Positions 12,789 to 24,852 of a stretch of 64,000 nt of DNA are shown in pieces. Under the pieces are notes generated by a model, which saw only the letters and a program-made list of their open reading frames with translations, ran no database searches and was not told the origin of the DNA. Source of the DNA: Umbelopsis ramanniana AG. Its lineage: Eukaryota > Mucoromycota > Umbelopsidomycetes > Umbelopsidales > Umbelopsidaceae. Numbering within the stretch: position 1 is the stretch's first letter; every line of letters begins with the position of its first letter. The position numbers and the translations under genes are program-made. Location of the stretch: NCBI RefSeq assembly GCF_025399195.1, contig NW_026252088.1, positions 711,360 through 775,359 of the forward strand, written 5' to 3'.

Positions 12789-14707
12789 TTTGAATCGTGA
12801 TAGTTTGCATTGTCTAAATTCAAGGGATCATACTTGTGGTTGCAAGTAGTGTAGCCTGGCAAACTGATTTCAACATTTGCTTGAATGGAAGTCAGTTCAC
12901 TGGGCCTATGAAAAACAAGTCCTGGTCAATGACAAGCCCTAAGGACTGAATTTTCGGATTTGTCCGAGTCACATGTTCGGCGGCCACGGTAAATTTAACG
13001 TAGGCCCATTTTTATTCAACGATGAACTGTTGAATAAAGTCCCTTTTTTCACTTTATAAACTACCTCCAGAAGTTTATGGAGTCGCTATGTTGATAAGTT
13101 AATACACTTTATTGCGTAATGATTTATCAAAACGAAAAAACGCGTCTAACTTGCTACCGATATATTCTGTAATACTTGTTATTAGGAAGAAAAATCTGAC
13201 AGTACGGAATATTACGCTACTATATTATAGAATTCATAATGCAAATATTTTCTACATTTGAAAATTCAATGCAAACCGATCTTGCCGTGAAAGACAAGGC
13301 GAATTCAAGGTGGATGCTCAAACAATATCTTATCCTAAAATAGTATTTCTACGGTTGAAAGCTTTAAACTGTGAACTTTGTAACATCCTTCAGAACAATT
13401 TTCCAGCTCAATGATTCCTAAATTTTGAACAAAAAGGCTGCTGCTTATGTGGAAATGATCGCACCAACTATCATATCAAGCGCATAACAGAGCTGCTGCC
13501 AACTACAGATCGACGCGCATTCGCGCGCGAGCTTTAAAGGAGACAAGAGCAGTATTGGCGACAACGCCTGTGGATGAGATTAGCTCACGGCCATTGGTCG
13601 TCTAAAGCTATCTTCACTGATTTATATAGGCCAGACGTTGGCCTATGCACCATCTATTGTCCTGCATATGATCACGTGCCGTAATGCATACTCCGTACGT
13701 CCACTTCTGGAATCTTCACTTGTTGATTCAGCCACGAACCTATAAATATCGTGATACCGCGTCATGCACATAGCATCATCCTAGTAGCTGTTAGACAGCT
13801 AGCATTCAATATCCATACCGTACCTTCTGAATGAATAAATGAAAGCGAAAGGCTTACTCTCAAATTCGTTTTCCGGGGCCAGTATTACCCTATTCCCTGA
13901 GTAAGCCACTTGTCCCATGCAACCTCGGACCTTACAGTATGTATTCTCGTGCAATTGTTTTTTTGCGGAAGTCTATTGACCGAGCCCCCTCAGTCCATGA
14001 CGAAATCTATAGATTGTCTCACCCACCTCTTTCCTTTGTACCAGACTGCGAATTTTGCTCAAAGACGATGAAGGGTATCCTTCGTTCGGTTGAAATAATT
14101 TAGAGTTCTTTCGAAAGACCGTAACACAATTTATGTATTCACTCCTCGTGCAATGGCTGGGGCGTTTCGTCCAACATAGCGGCTATGCAATTATTCAGAA
14201 ACCGCTTTTGAAACTGATGTTTATTGACCTTATGAATAATTGATAACAAGCCATTGTAACATGGCATTCTCAGAAGTTGCTTTGTTTTTGGATTTAAATT
14301 GTTAACTTCCTTTTTTTTTTGAATAAAACTACGGTTGTATGTATTGAGATTGAGATGCTGTCACCTATAGTTGGCGAAGCTCCAACGTACCTTGTTCTGA
14401 GTACGAAAATCGGCGAGAAGCCTAATGCATGTCGTAAACCGGGGCTGCCGTTACATACACGGACGGGAACACCAAATACACTCCAAGGTGATAGCAAAAA
14501 TGATCTTATCGAATGTTAGTGAATAGGGGTAAGGAACACCATTGATTACGGTAGTCTGTTCAAATTCTGTCAAAATTGATGATGTCGGACACCCCTCCTA
14601 TGTTTATCAATGTGATGACCAAGCGCCACCGGCGTCGTGTAGCGCACCGAAATAACCTAAAAGGCTACAGAGGATAATTACTCTTCTTCCACAAGCCCAA
14701 TTATAAC
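12789..14707. other. 1.9-kb gene-free stretch
   Basis: I see no coding exons with recognisable protein. Short reading frames near 14294-14519 lack a plausible start or context. A GC-rich palindromic patch (gcgcattcgcgcgcgag) lies near 13513-13530. A decayed mobile element cannot be excluded, but no terminal repeats or transposase motifs were seen. Confidence 0.5.
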
Positions 14708-15676
14708 ATGAAGCATAATCTGACTGTGGTTGCCGCTATATGCATATTCATCGTGGTAGCCTTGTTTAGCTTCAATGGCCTTCCTGATAACGAGGTCGAC
14801 GACGACAGTCACAGCCAGCTTCTAGACTATAAGCTGATAACGTCGAACAAAAGCGTGTCTGCTCCCAATGCCGACATGATGGCCATGATCGACAACAATA
14901 TTCTAGACAGCAAGAACAACGTCTTGCTCACGGCCGTTGCCAATTCTGGCATGGCGAACTACACGCTGAATTGGATTGAGTCGCTCAAGCGCTGTGATAT
15001 TGACAAATTCATGGTATTTGCTATTGATAGCGAGCTAGTTGAAACATTATCCGCGGCCGGCTATGAAAACAACGTAATAGCAATCCCAGATGACTGGTTC
15101 CACACTCCCGTCAGCAACAGCTTGATCAGCTGGGGCAATATGCATGATTATCTCCCAGTGACTGCCTCTAAATCGTTGGTGGTCGAGCATCTCCTCTATC
15201 TGAATATTACGGTATGGTTTTCTGACGTGGATATTGTCTTCCTGTCGCCCAACATCTACGAGTACCTGCTGCACAAGTTCCGGATACGACCTGCAACCGA
15301 CGCGCTCTTCCAACAACGAGGCATAAAAGATAACAATGACATCAACTCAGGGTTTTTCATCATGAAGCCCACTGACCTTATGAAACACATCATCTCCACA
15401 TCCATTTCTGTGCAAGATGAAGACAATGCCAAATACAAGAAGAGCAAACTTACCCAGCAGCGAGCAATCAATCGCGTCATTCAATCGCTGAATATCGATT
15501 TCTATACGTCTCCGCTGGTGTTGTTAGAAATGGAGCTGTTCCCCGTCGGCAATGTGTATTATGATATGAACATCCCAATGAAGTACGGTTTTAATCCATT
15601 GATGGTGCATGGAAACTTTAGAGACGGCGCAGAAAAAGAAGTTGCTCTTCGAAAGGCCGGCCTATGGTATATCTGA
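14708..15676 (+). CDS. Type II membrane nucleotide-diphospho-sugar transferase
   Basis: Intronless, 322 residues, starting MKHNLTVVAAICIFIVVALF. That short cytoplasmic tail plus one hydrophobic span is a signal anchor, so the catalytic domain should face the Golgi/ER lumen. The catalytic region has KNNVLLTAVANSGMANYTLNW, then WFSDVDIVFLSPN, whose DVD is the expected DxD metal/nucleotide-sugar site. NSGFFIMKPTD and FNPLMVHGNF follow. This pattern fits the PF03407 nucleotide-diphospho-sugar transferase family (GT77-like). Donor and acceptor are unknown. Two N-glycosylation sequons (NYT, NIT) are visible. Confidence 0.85.
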   Translation: MKHNLTVVAAICIFIVVALFSFNGLPDNEVDDDSHSQLLDYKLITSNKSVSAPNADMMAMIDNNILDSKNNVLLTAVANSGMANYTLNWIESLKRCDIDKFMVFAIDSELVETLSAAGYENNVIAIPDDWFHTPVSNSLISWGNMHDYLPVTASKSLVVEHLLYLNITVWFSDVDIVFLSPNIYEYLLHKFRIRPATDALFQQRGIKDNNDINSGFFIMKPTDLMKHIISTSISVQDEDNAKYKKSKLTQQRAINRVIQSLNIDFYTSPLVLLEMELFPVGNVYYDMNIPMKYGFNPLMVHGNFRDGAEKEVALRKAGLWYI

Positions 15677-16099
15677 TCAACGCCGTATCCCCCAATGAAC
15701 TTGCCAAACACAGCATTAGATGTCACCATAGTAATCATATATCATTTCGTAAAACCTATAAAAATCAACTTATCAATAGAATACTTGTCGTGATGGCCGC
15801 TATGAACCCTGTATCGCTCCTGCTTTTTTAAAAATCATTATTTTTGCCCACGTTGCAGATACATGGCGAGGGGAGAAACCTTTAGATTTTTGGTTCCCAA
15901 AACACTCTTTACTTCCGTACTTCTCTTCATTATTACATTCACAAAGTGAAAGCGCTTCATTGAACATCATTGGCCGGAGTTTACGTCTTTGCTGACCCAA
16001 AAACAGCTGCCTAGCAGTTTTTTCACGTGCGTCATTCGCTGCGCTTTAAATTCGCGCTGACCGTTGGCAAAACACCTTTCATCTTATTGACTATACAAA
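15677..16099. other. Intergenic, sugar transferase to ACBP
   Basis: 3' flank of the transferase and promoter/5' UTR of the acyl-CoA-binding protein gene. No feature recognised. Confidence 0.55.
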
Positions 16100-16492
16100 A
16101 TGCCCTCTGCCGTACGTTCGTGTTTTCAATCCCGTTTGATCCCTACCATTGCTTTACTTATTCGTTTTTATATTATAGCAATTCCAAACCGCTGCCGACG
16201 AAGTTCAGCAATTGAAGAACAAGCCCTCCAGCGATGACCTCCTCAAGCTTTACGGTCTCTTCAAGCAGGCTACCGTTGGTGACTGCAACACCAGTAAGTT
16301 TTCTGTAGGATCCTAACTGTATAGTGCTTTTTACTGATCTGTTGTCATCAAATAGGCAAGCCCGGTGTCTTTGACCTCAAGGGCAAGTACAAGTGGGAGG
16401 CCTGGAACGCCTTGGCTGGCAAGTCCCAGGATGAAGCCGAGAAGGAGTACATTGCGTTCGTCGAGGAGCTCAAGGCTAAGGATGCCCAATAA
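16100..16492 (+). CDS. Acyl-CoA-binding protein
   Basis: Small soluble carrier of long-chain acyl-CoA esters. Three exons, 16100-16111, 16179-16293 and 16356-16492, encode 87 residues, the normal family length. The first exon holds only MPSA. The spliced protein has [36 protein letters not shown] and the signature [19 protein letters not shown], ending [20 protein letters not shown]. Tyr and Lys residues of the acyl-CoA pocket ([16 protein letters not shown]) are conserved. Codons are strongly GC-ended (CTC, AAG, GCC), unlike many neighbours, which fits high expression. Confidence 0.95.
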
Positions 16493-17004
16493 ATACCAAC
16501 CCATGAAATGTAATAAATTTTGATGGTCTAATTGTTAGCACCTACTACAAGTTATTGGGGCGTTCAAACCTTTTGGGACCGTGGGCAATTTGCGTATATC
16601 GCCACTTGCGTTGATTGGTAGAGCGAATCATTTGCTTCTGTGAGTTTGTCTCCTGTTGGGGAAGTCCCATGGGTCAATTATACCGGATCACCCCCAACCT
16701 ATTTGAGTTATACGAAGCCAGCTAGCTGTAGTGATAGAACCGCGTGCCACATTATTGCAAAGCGTGCGATAAGTCAAGGCCTTTATACCATGGTCAATAC
16801 ATACCTTTCCGTAAACTATAGCATTTCAACAGCTGAACAGTGGTTGATAGGTAGTAGCAATGACCTTAAGGTACTAGAAGCTTCAGCAGCTGTTTCAGCA
16901 GCTGTTTCATTTTTGCTTGGCTTGGCCGGCCGGTCGTGGCTTGAAAAATTGACCCAAATTTCACCTAAAGGGTTCAGGTCACGAACACCGAAGCTCTTAG
17001 CACA
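16493..17004. other. Intergenic, ACBP to Vps9 gene
   Basis: An open frame runs across 16640-17038 on the plus strand, but it has no family signature and overlaps the Vps9 start in another frame. I read this stretch as the 3' flank plus promoter. Confidence 0.5.
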
Positions 17005-19873
17005 ATGGATCAACCACACTCGAGTGAAAAAGCTTTAGGATTAGCAACTGACGATCCGAAAACGCTGCAAACTGACCTTTTGGCTGTTGAATTTGAAGAA
17101 AAAGTCGCCATCGACGACCCAGAGAAATATGATTCAGGCACATTAGATCCGACAGCAGCAGCAGCATCATCTGATGAATTGGTATCTATTGATAACGACT
17201 CAGAAGACGGGTATGTTCACAATATTAGCATTCAAAGATTAGAGGAAAGTAATATGGCTATATCTCATGCGTATCGTCTCAATCTTCAGGGATATGCCTG
17301 AACCACCATCCAATATCACAGAATCACCTAAGCAAGAGGCGCAAATCAATATGCTCAGCACACCCATCGGTTCACCGCCCTTTAATCTACCACGTACACC
17401 AGACGACGACGCCATCAAAAACGATCAGGAATTTGAGCACATTATAACCCAGTTTGATGAAACAGCTCACAAAGACGGCACTCATGCTCAAAACGCGGAA
17501 AACTTGCCGAGCCGACGACGCTCATCGGCTGACGCACCTCAGCACCGCCGGCCTAGCGCTCGATCTGAAGAAATAAGTACAGACATACCATTTGACTTCA
17601 ATAGGTTCTTAGAGCAAATGAAGAGGCGAGGAGCAATACCTATTACCAAATACTTTAAAAGGTAAGGCAAACTGTGATATATGGGGCATAATGGCCAAAC
17701 TCCATGCGGCACTCAAATTCTCACTCATTTTGTTTAGCTTCTTGCAAGCATTTGATCGTCGGCCTTGGACTGTCAATGAGCAAATAAAAATCATTCAAGA
17801 CTTCCTTGATGTAAGTGCTGGCACCATTATCCCTAATACCTTCAAATAACAGCCTCTCAACAATGTGCTTTCAACAGTTCATTCATGGAAAGATGCAGGA
17901 GTGTGATGTCTGGAAGGATGCAAGCGATCAGGAATTTGAAAATGCAAAGGAAGGCATGGAGAAACTGGTTATGAACAGACTCTTCCACCTGTAAGACATT
18001 CGGCTTGTTTTGGGTTTCAGCTCGCTATGGTAGGGCTCATACTAAACTTGGACGTTTTAGCACATTTTCACCAAACACGACTGATGACAAGGAACGAGAT
18101 GAGATATTGTACCATAAGATTCGAATATTTTCGTGGATCACAGAAGAGCATCTCGATATACCTGTTACTCAGCACAATGAGTCGTTTTTAACATTTGCAG
18201 AATCTGGTAAGATAGATATGGACGGTAACATTGGGCTATGCGAAGGTTTACAAAGACTCATCGTCCTCATGCCTTTGACAGAGCTTTTGAAAATTAACAA
18301 TTACAAGGCGCCAAGGGACAAACTTATTTGCATATTGAACTGCTGCAAAGTGATCTTCGGTAGGTGATATGATTGATTCTGGAATACCATAGAATAGTAC
18401 TCATTAGTGTTTACGCATTCCCTTGTCTAGGTCTCATCAAGCATGTGGAAGGCGACGCTGGCGCTGACAAGTTCCTGCCAATCCTGATATATGTTGTATT
18501 AAAATCAAATCCTCCAAAACTAGTATCTAATGTACAGTAAGTAATAAGCACTGTCCATGGCCAACTTGCTTAAAGTGTATTACTCTAATCACATTTCTTA
18601 GATATATCAATCGATTCCGCAATCCAGATCAACTTCAATCAGAGGGCGGCTACTATCTCACAAATTTAATGGGCGCTATTGCGTTTATAGAGTCTTTGGA
18701 AGCAAAGTCACTGTCAATCACTCAAGAAGAATTTGACAGGTAAGGGCATTGTAGAGGCATGCATCGTCGATGTTATATGTCGTCTAATTTTTAACGACCT
18801 AAAATCATTTCGTAGCAATATCGAGAGCACCATGAAAGAATTGGAAAAGGAGAGGCCATTAGAGGCGGTGAAGGAGAAAGTCAATTACGATAATGCTATA
18901 CATCCTTCTCAGTCACCACGACCAGGATCGTCACAATCGCAACAACCACTGATCGACCCAGTCAAAGCTGCTGCTCTGTTAGAGAAGGGAAGTTCGTTTG
19001 CTCAAAAGACCATGCAAAAGCCACTCAACTTCATGGGCAAGATACTTCAGAACTTGAATGACTCCAGTCGTCCATCCACCCCGGATTCAGATGATGAATA
19101 TCAAGGCTATCAAAGAAACACTGGGTACGATGAAAATCAACGAAGGCAGCAGTCACCACCAGCACAGTATAATTCAGCCAGTGGATGGCCGTCAGAAAAC
19201 CATGCTACATGGAGTCAACACGTCGAGCCCACCCGAGATATACAAGATTACAATCAATATCGAGAATATCTCTATCAACAGCAACAACAACAACAACAAC
19301 AACAACAGCAACAACAACATTATCAGCAACAACAGCAATACCAACAGCCGCAGGAGCACTATCGCCGCCAAGTATACCAGCAACAGCAACAACCCCCCTC
19401 CGCAGCACAATGGCAACAATATCCTGGTGCAGCCGGGCAATGGTCAACACCACCACATGCTAATCCCAACCCGACAAACACTTCTCCACCACAGCCGCGA
19501 CAAACCATCAGCCCCCAAGAGTTCCAGGATAATCTGGCTACACTGACAGCTATATTCCCAAATGTTGAACAAGATGTCATTTTTATGATATTGCAAGCCA
19601 ACGATGGCCAGTTATCTCAGACCATTGATATGTAAGTGCATTTTAAAGCGGCAACTGTTTGTATCGAGATCCGATAATGGTTGATTGGTTCTAATGCTCT
19701 TTGAGAAAAGTTTGTTGGATATCTCAGATCAAAGCGTACCGGAGCCTACTGAAGACATACCTACCCCAAGGGAGGACGCAGCTACTGAAGAGCTTTTAAT
19801 AGAACATGACGATGCACCACCCCCAGTGCCTGCAAAGGAGAACAAGGCAGAAGAAGACCTTATTGAATTCTAG
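17005..19873 (+). CDS. VPS9-domain Rab5-type GEF with C-terminal CUE domain
   Basis: Guanine-nucleotide exchange factor for endosomal Rab5/Vps21. About nine exons; start [17 protein letters not shown] at 17005 and end AEEDLIEF at 19873. An acidic, disordered N-terminus of about 200 residues is followed by a helical bundle ([35 protein letters not shown]). The VPS9 core reads [35 protein letters not shown] and [20 protein letters not shown] Gln-rich linker encoded by CAA/CAG repeats (about 19278-19330) precedes a CUE ubiquitin-binding domain ([17 protein letters not shown], then QTIDMLLDIS). The layout matches yeast Vps9 and links ubiquitinated cargo to Rab5 activation. Confidence 0.92.
19278..19330 (+). 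repeat. CAA/CAG trinucleotide tract encoding polyglutamine
   Basis: A run of mixed caa and cag codons inside the Vps9-CUE gene gives an uninterrupted Gln stretch, with more Gln-rich sequence to about 19400. Such tracts commonly vary in length between strains. Confidence 0.85.
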
Positions 19874-20006
19874 AAAGTTAGCTAGCTTATCAGTGTGGAG
19901 TGTGAACCCCCCATTTCGGCGTTTAAAATCCACCAAAAACGTCCATATCCCCGTTGTATCGTTTTGACGTTCAAAGATAAATCCAAAATTGTCTTCTCAT
20001 TTCTAA

Positions 20007-21815
20007 ATGTCTTACGACGACCCTGTCTCTCCTAGAGATATTCCTCGGCGAAGGCCATCCTTTGCCAGCAACTTAGCGCATAGTGTAGAATCCTGGAGCT
20101 CATCCTATGCTAGATCGCTTCATTACTTGAGGTATGCGTCGGCAGTAAAAAAAACTTTTGTTCCCTTCCTAGCACTGAACTGCTATGTATTGTTTCTTTT
20201 GCCCATAGTGAAAACCTAACCGGAGTCCATGACATTGACGCCGATGAAGAGATACAAAACGTGGTGTTTGGAACGAACAATGCATCCCCTTCTGTCCTCC
20301 CCAGACAACTTCCTCCCAATATCAATACCTCATACTCCACATTGAATGATGATCAAATTGACGAACATACATCCTTGTTACGGCGGAACCCCTCGGTGCA
20401 TTCTGCCATATCGACTAGTTCGGCTTGGTCTTCGACTACGGTCGATACCCAATTGAAAAGCACCGTTGCCCAGACACTCACCAATGCCATCAACATCCTC
20501 ATTGGTATTGCGCTCCTGTCATTTCCACTGGCACTTAGAAATGCTGGTTGGCTATTCGGAGCTTTGCTACTAGCTTTCACCTGTCTTTTAACCAACTACA
20601 CCGCAAAGATCATTGCTCGCTGTTTGGACTACCCTAAAGCCTCCTTCGTCCTAAAGACATACGGTAAGTACTAGCTAACCATCCTGCCAAACAACGGTTT
20701 CTAATATGTTGTCCCCTCGTACAGCTGATATGGCAGGTGCAGCATATGGTACACGAGGTCGAATATTTATATCCACCATGTTCATGTTAGAGCTTATAGC
20801 TGCCTCGGTGGCACTGATTGTTTTGTTTGCTGACAGTTTACATGTGTTGTTTCCCGACATTGGTACCGTCACGTTCAAAATCTTGGCTTTCTTCACTCTG
20901 ACTCCAACCACGTATCTCGCTATTCGTCACCTGTCCTACACAAGCTTTGTAGGTATTTTGAGCTCCTTCACTCTAGTTCTTGTCATATGCTATGATGGAG
21001 CCTCCAAATCGGAGCGTCCAGGTAGCTTGTTGGACCCTATGCCAACCAATTTGCTACCGGTGAACTGGATGACTTTGCCTTTGGCATTCGGGCAAATGGC
21101 AGCAGGATTCGCCGGTCACGCAACCTTTCCTTCCGTCTATCGTGATATGGCCGAACCCGAACATTTCCCTCGAGTCGTCAACTATACCTATCTTGCAACT
21201 AGCTTAATCTACGCCTTCATGGCAGCGGCAGGATATCTGATGTTCGGAAATGACGTTAAAGTCATTATGGAAAACATGATGGCTACACCGGGGTATAACC
21301 AGCTACTAAACAAGCTTGCTGTTTGGCTCATTGTCATCAATCCTTTTACAAAATACGCTCTGACCTTGAGCGGCGTCAATTTCACCATAGAACTCTCTAT
21401 CTTCAGACATCCGGCCTTTTCATCCCTCACAAAGAGCAAGTTCGCTATGCATCTCGTCCAATTTGTATCTCGCCTTCTCGTCAGTTCTGTGGTGATTATA
21501 ATAGCCATCTTGTTCCCTGCATTTGATCGTGTTATCGTAAGCCTCGTTCTTGTTTGAAATTTGGTTTGGCTCCTCCCCCTTACTCTGCCAATTTTATTGA
21601 CCCTGAACACTTCCATGTAGAGTCTTTTAGGATCTTGCTTCTCGTATTCCATTGCTGCCATATTTCCTCTAGCATGTCATCTCAAGATGTACGGAGGCAG
21701 CATGTCCACGAAAGCTAAAGTTTTGGATTGGTCTTTGTTGGTGTTGTGTTCTTTATTGGCTTTGACTGGAACCGTATGGAGTTTTTTGCCAGATGATTGG
21801 ATTCATAGTAATTAA
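20007..21815 (+). CDS. Vacuolar amino acid transporter, AVT family
   Basis: Multi-pass transporter of the amino acid/auxin permease (AAAP, SLC32/36/38) family. Start ATG at 20007 (MSYDDPVSPRDIPRRRPSF), four exons, ending LPDDWIHSN at 21815. A cytoplasmic N-terminus of about 130 residues, rich in Ser and with RDIPRRRPSF, precedes the first span. The entry NAINILIGIALLSFPLALRN is the family signature. Further spans include MFMLELIAASVALIVLF, the GQMAAGFAGHATFPSVYRDM segment, and INPFTKYALTLSGVNFTIEL. Fungal AVT1-type members move neutral amino acids across the vacuolar membrane; substrate and direction are inferred from the family. Confidence 0.92.
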
Positions 21816-22053
21816 TAATGTATATTCTCCTCCATTATTTGCATAGCAGCACGTTTTATATATCATACTCAATTGTGTTCTCTCATCGTCCATCACCTTT
21901 TTTTTTTTTTTTTTTTCATTATTCTGCTGCTTGCCAATAAAGCTGGTTGATCGGGATTTGCATTGCGTGACTGCATGACGTCGCCCATTTCTAGTCTGAT
22001 GTGACCTGTGCCTGCCTTTACTCAGCTTTCCCTTATTGCTATCACCTTTGATA

Positions 22054-23797
22054 ATGGCAAGTCTATCTCTAGCTGAATGAGAAGAAGAATCGTTGATATG
22101 GTTGCTCATGCATGTCGTTTGTATTTCTCTAGTTTGGTGGCTACGAAGACGACGATCCATTCCAACAAGCTATTGGCGGTTTCTCAATGGGCGGGTTCAT
22201 GAATCCTAATCGAGGGTTCTCTGAAATGTACCGCTGCTACTCCATTGCTATGATGCAATCAGGAAGCGATCGTGATAACGTCAGTTATGGTGGAAAGAGT
22301 AAGTGATGACAGTACGGTTGATTGCCTACAAAAACGAACCTTCTTAGCATTGCGTACAGTCACTGACCAGCTTCTCCAGTCATATTACCTCAATCAGCCC
22401 TTGAAAAACTATGTAAGGAAGAAACAATTGGAATGATTGGAAATCTTGGGCAGTGTATTTATATTATGCGCCTCTTTTAGCTCGACTTAATATCTCCTAC
22501 CCAATGTTGTTCAAGTTGATCAATGGCGAAAGAAACGCTCATACACATGCTGGTGTTCTAGAGTTCATTGCGGAAGAAGGAAGAGTGTATCTCCCTCACT
22601 GGGTCAGTTCAGTTGCTAGAATGGCTCTATCAGGTTGGCCAATTCACTTTCTAACCGTTTCTTGCATTGCTCTCCCAGATGATGAATGCTTTGCAAGTGG
22701 AACAAGGCGATATCATTGAGATAAAGAACACATCTCTGCCATTAGGAACATTTGTTCGTATCCAGCCTCAGTCGGTGGACTTTTTGGACATCAGCGATCC
22801 CAAAGCAGTGTAAGTGCTGAGCAGCATGTGCCAACACCTGTGGTGCTAATTGTTGATATTAATTAAAAATGTACCGCCTAGGCTTGAGAACTCGTTCCGA
22901 AACTTTGCCACGCTTACTCAAGGAGACATCATTCAAATCACCTACAACAGTAAGGTCTACGAGATAAAGGTGTTAGAGATTAAACCGAATTATGACGACC
23001 ATGGGGGTATTTCCATCATGGAAACTGACTTGGAGGTAATTAGCCCATTGTCATCATGTTGGCGTACGTCGATATATATGGCTAATGTTCGTTATTTTAG
23101 GTTGATTTCGCACCACCTGTCGGTTATGTGGAACCCAGTCAAATGCCTCAATCTATTCCAATGGTAATTTTGGGACGTTTTCTCGAAAATTTTCATAGGT
23201 GTTCGCTTTTCTCACTTCGAATTCCTTCTTTTTTATGGCGACTTCCTTATAGGGAAGCAAAATGATCATTGATGACCCTAAAAGTACGAAACCGGCAAAT
23301 GCACCGTTTCAAGGCTCAGGACAAACGCTAAAGAGCCGAACGAGAGAGTACGTAATGTAATGTATTCCGTGCGTATATTTTTGATCAGCCACTAACGTGT
23401 AGATCCACTAGCCTGTTGAAGGATTCACCAAACAGCTCGACGACCTCATTATCAGACGCTGTGGCAGAATCGGCCGCCATTACGCATGATGATGATGCAG
23501 TACCAGCGCCTCTCAATTTACCTTTTGGACAGCTATACTTTGGTTACCCTATCATACCGCTGAAATCGGCCGAAGAAAAAGAGAGCGGGCCCGCCAAAAC
23601 TTTCGGAGGTTCTGGACAAACTTTGAGGGCTGCACGAAAGGGACAATCACGACAGAGTTCGGGCACAGCTTCACCTGCTTCACAAGCAGATGGAAAAGAT
23701 AAAGGTGAGTCGGCATTACGTGTCATTTACCCAAGCCAGATTGATAGGCTAACCGTATCATTCATTGGTATTGCCCACAGGACGGTCAGCTCGATGA
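22054..23797 (+). CDS. UFD1: UFD1, Cdc48/p97 ubiquitin-fusion-degradation cofactor
   Basis: Subunit of the Cdc48-Ufd1-Npl4 complex that extracts ubiquitinated proteins in ERAD and other pathways. The conserved frame starts at 22133 with [19 protein letters not shown] and runs through [82 protein letters not shown] and [11 protein letters not shown]. No ATG lies in that frame near its 5' end. The best start is ATG at 22054-22056 followed at once by a GC-AG intron (donor gcaagt, acceptor ag at 22131-22132), giving MFGGYEDDD. The C-terminus has FGGSGQTLR and ends GRSAR. Start inferred, family certain. Confidence 0.93.
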
Positions 23798-24852
23798 AGG
23801 CAGATAGTTTATATAACAAAGATGATAATACCACGGGTGAAAAGATGTAGAACAATCGCTTCCCTAGATCCTACAGCATTCTGAATAATAATAAAAAAAA
23901 ACTTCAAAAAAGACAAATGCACTGAGTCTACTGCAAAGAAGTGATACTGCATCACACACCTTTTTTTGGTGGGTGACCCATCATTGCACACAATTTGTGT
24001 GTTTATAAACCCAAGCCTTTCAAACAAATTTGTCGTCGGCGTGTGTGGCACAGAGCAGAGCTTTGAGAGAGATAAACAAAAAGTTGAGCGATGTGTTACG
24101 AATGCCACCAGAATATCCGCGCTTTTTTCGTGACGAAACAAAACAGCTAACCCCTCAAAGTCTGCAGGATGATATTAAAAGGAAAATGACCCGCCCATTT
24201 TACATGTTTCTAGGTTTTTTTTTTTTGCTTTGCTGTGTAATAGAGCTCAAGAGTATGGCCTGGCTCGTTATCCGTTTCTACGTCACTGGAATCTCGCTGC
24301 ATCCGTCTACTTATAATATCCTTATTTTTGTTAAACAGGGGCGGCTTGATAGTTGGGTGCGCGCCAAATAGGGGGTGGATATAGTTTCGGGAGGCCATTT
24401 TTGGTGCTATGCTTTGAATAGAACCGATTGTCAAACTTTTCTCTTTTCTATTTATCCCAAACTTCATTGAGATGATATCTTCTGTTACAATATGTGCGAT
24501 TCAAAATGACCGGTTGGGAAGAAGACACCAACGAGCAGTCACAAGGGTTATACACAGGGTTGAAGCAATCCAAGTAGTAGAAAGACGAAGATCCACATGA
24601 CGGAAAAGGTTCTCCAGGATAGAAAAAAAATCGCGCGCGTGTTTCTACTGCTAGAATTGTCTACTACCGGTTCTGAGACTCCAATGCCTGACCCCAGCCA
24701 AAAAAAATAACATATAAACAAGAATATCTTTTGAGTTTCCAAATCATTCATCTTTGCCCGTTATTTTACTCTCTTTTGCTTTCAAAAAGCTTTGACCCTT
24801 TACTTTCATTTTTTTTTTCTTCTGATAACTCCACACTCTTTATTTCCCCCAC
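23798..24852. other. 1.06-kb intergenic region
   Basis: 3' flank of UFD1 and promoter/5' UTR of the DP gene. It has several A and T homopolymer runs and a pyrimidine-rich leader at 24741-24852. A plus-strand open frame at 24030-24371 starts at TTG and has no recognisable domain, so it is not called. Confidence 0.55.

Noticed and set aside
16640-17038. 132-codon plus-strand frame before the Vps9 gene
   Set aside because: Runs into the Vps9 start in another frame, with no recognisable domain or splice partner.
19192-19463. Leu/Val-rich minus-strand and Thr-rich plus-strand frames over the CAA/CAG tract
   Set aside because: They are alternative-frame readings of the polyglutamine repeat in the Vps9-CUE gene.
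24030-24371. Plus-strand open frame between UFD1 and the DP gene
   Set aside because: Begins at TTG, contains homopolymer runs and has no recognisable domain.
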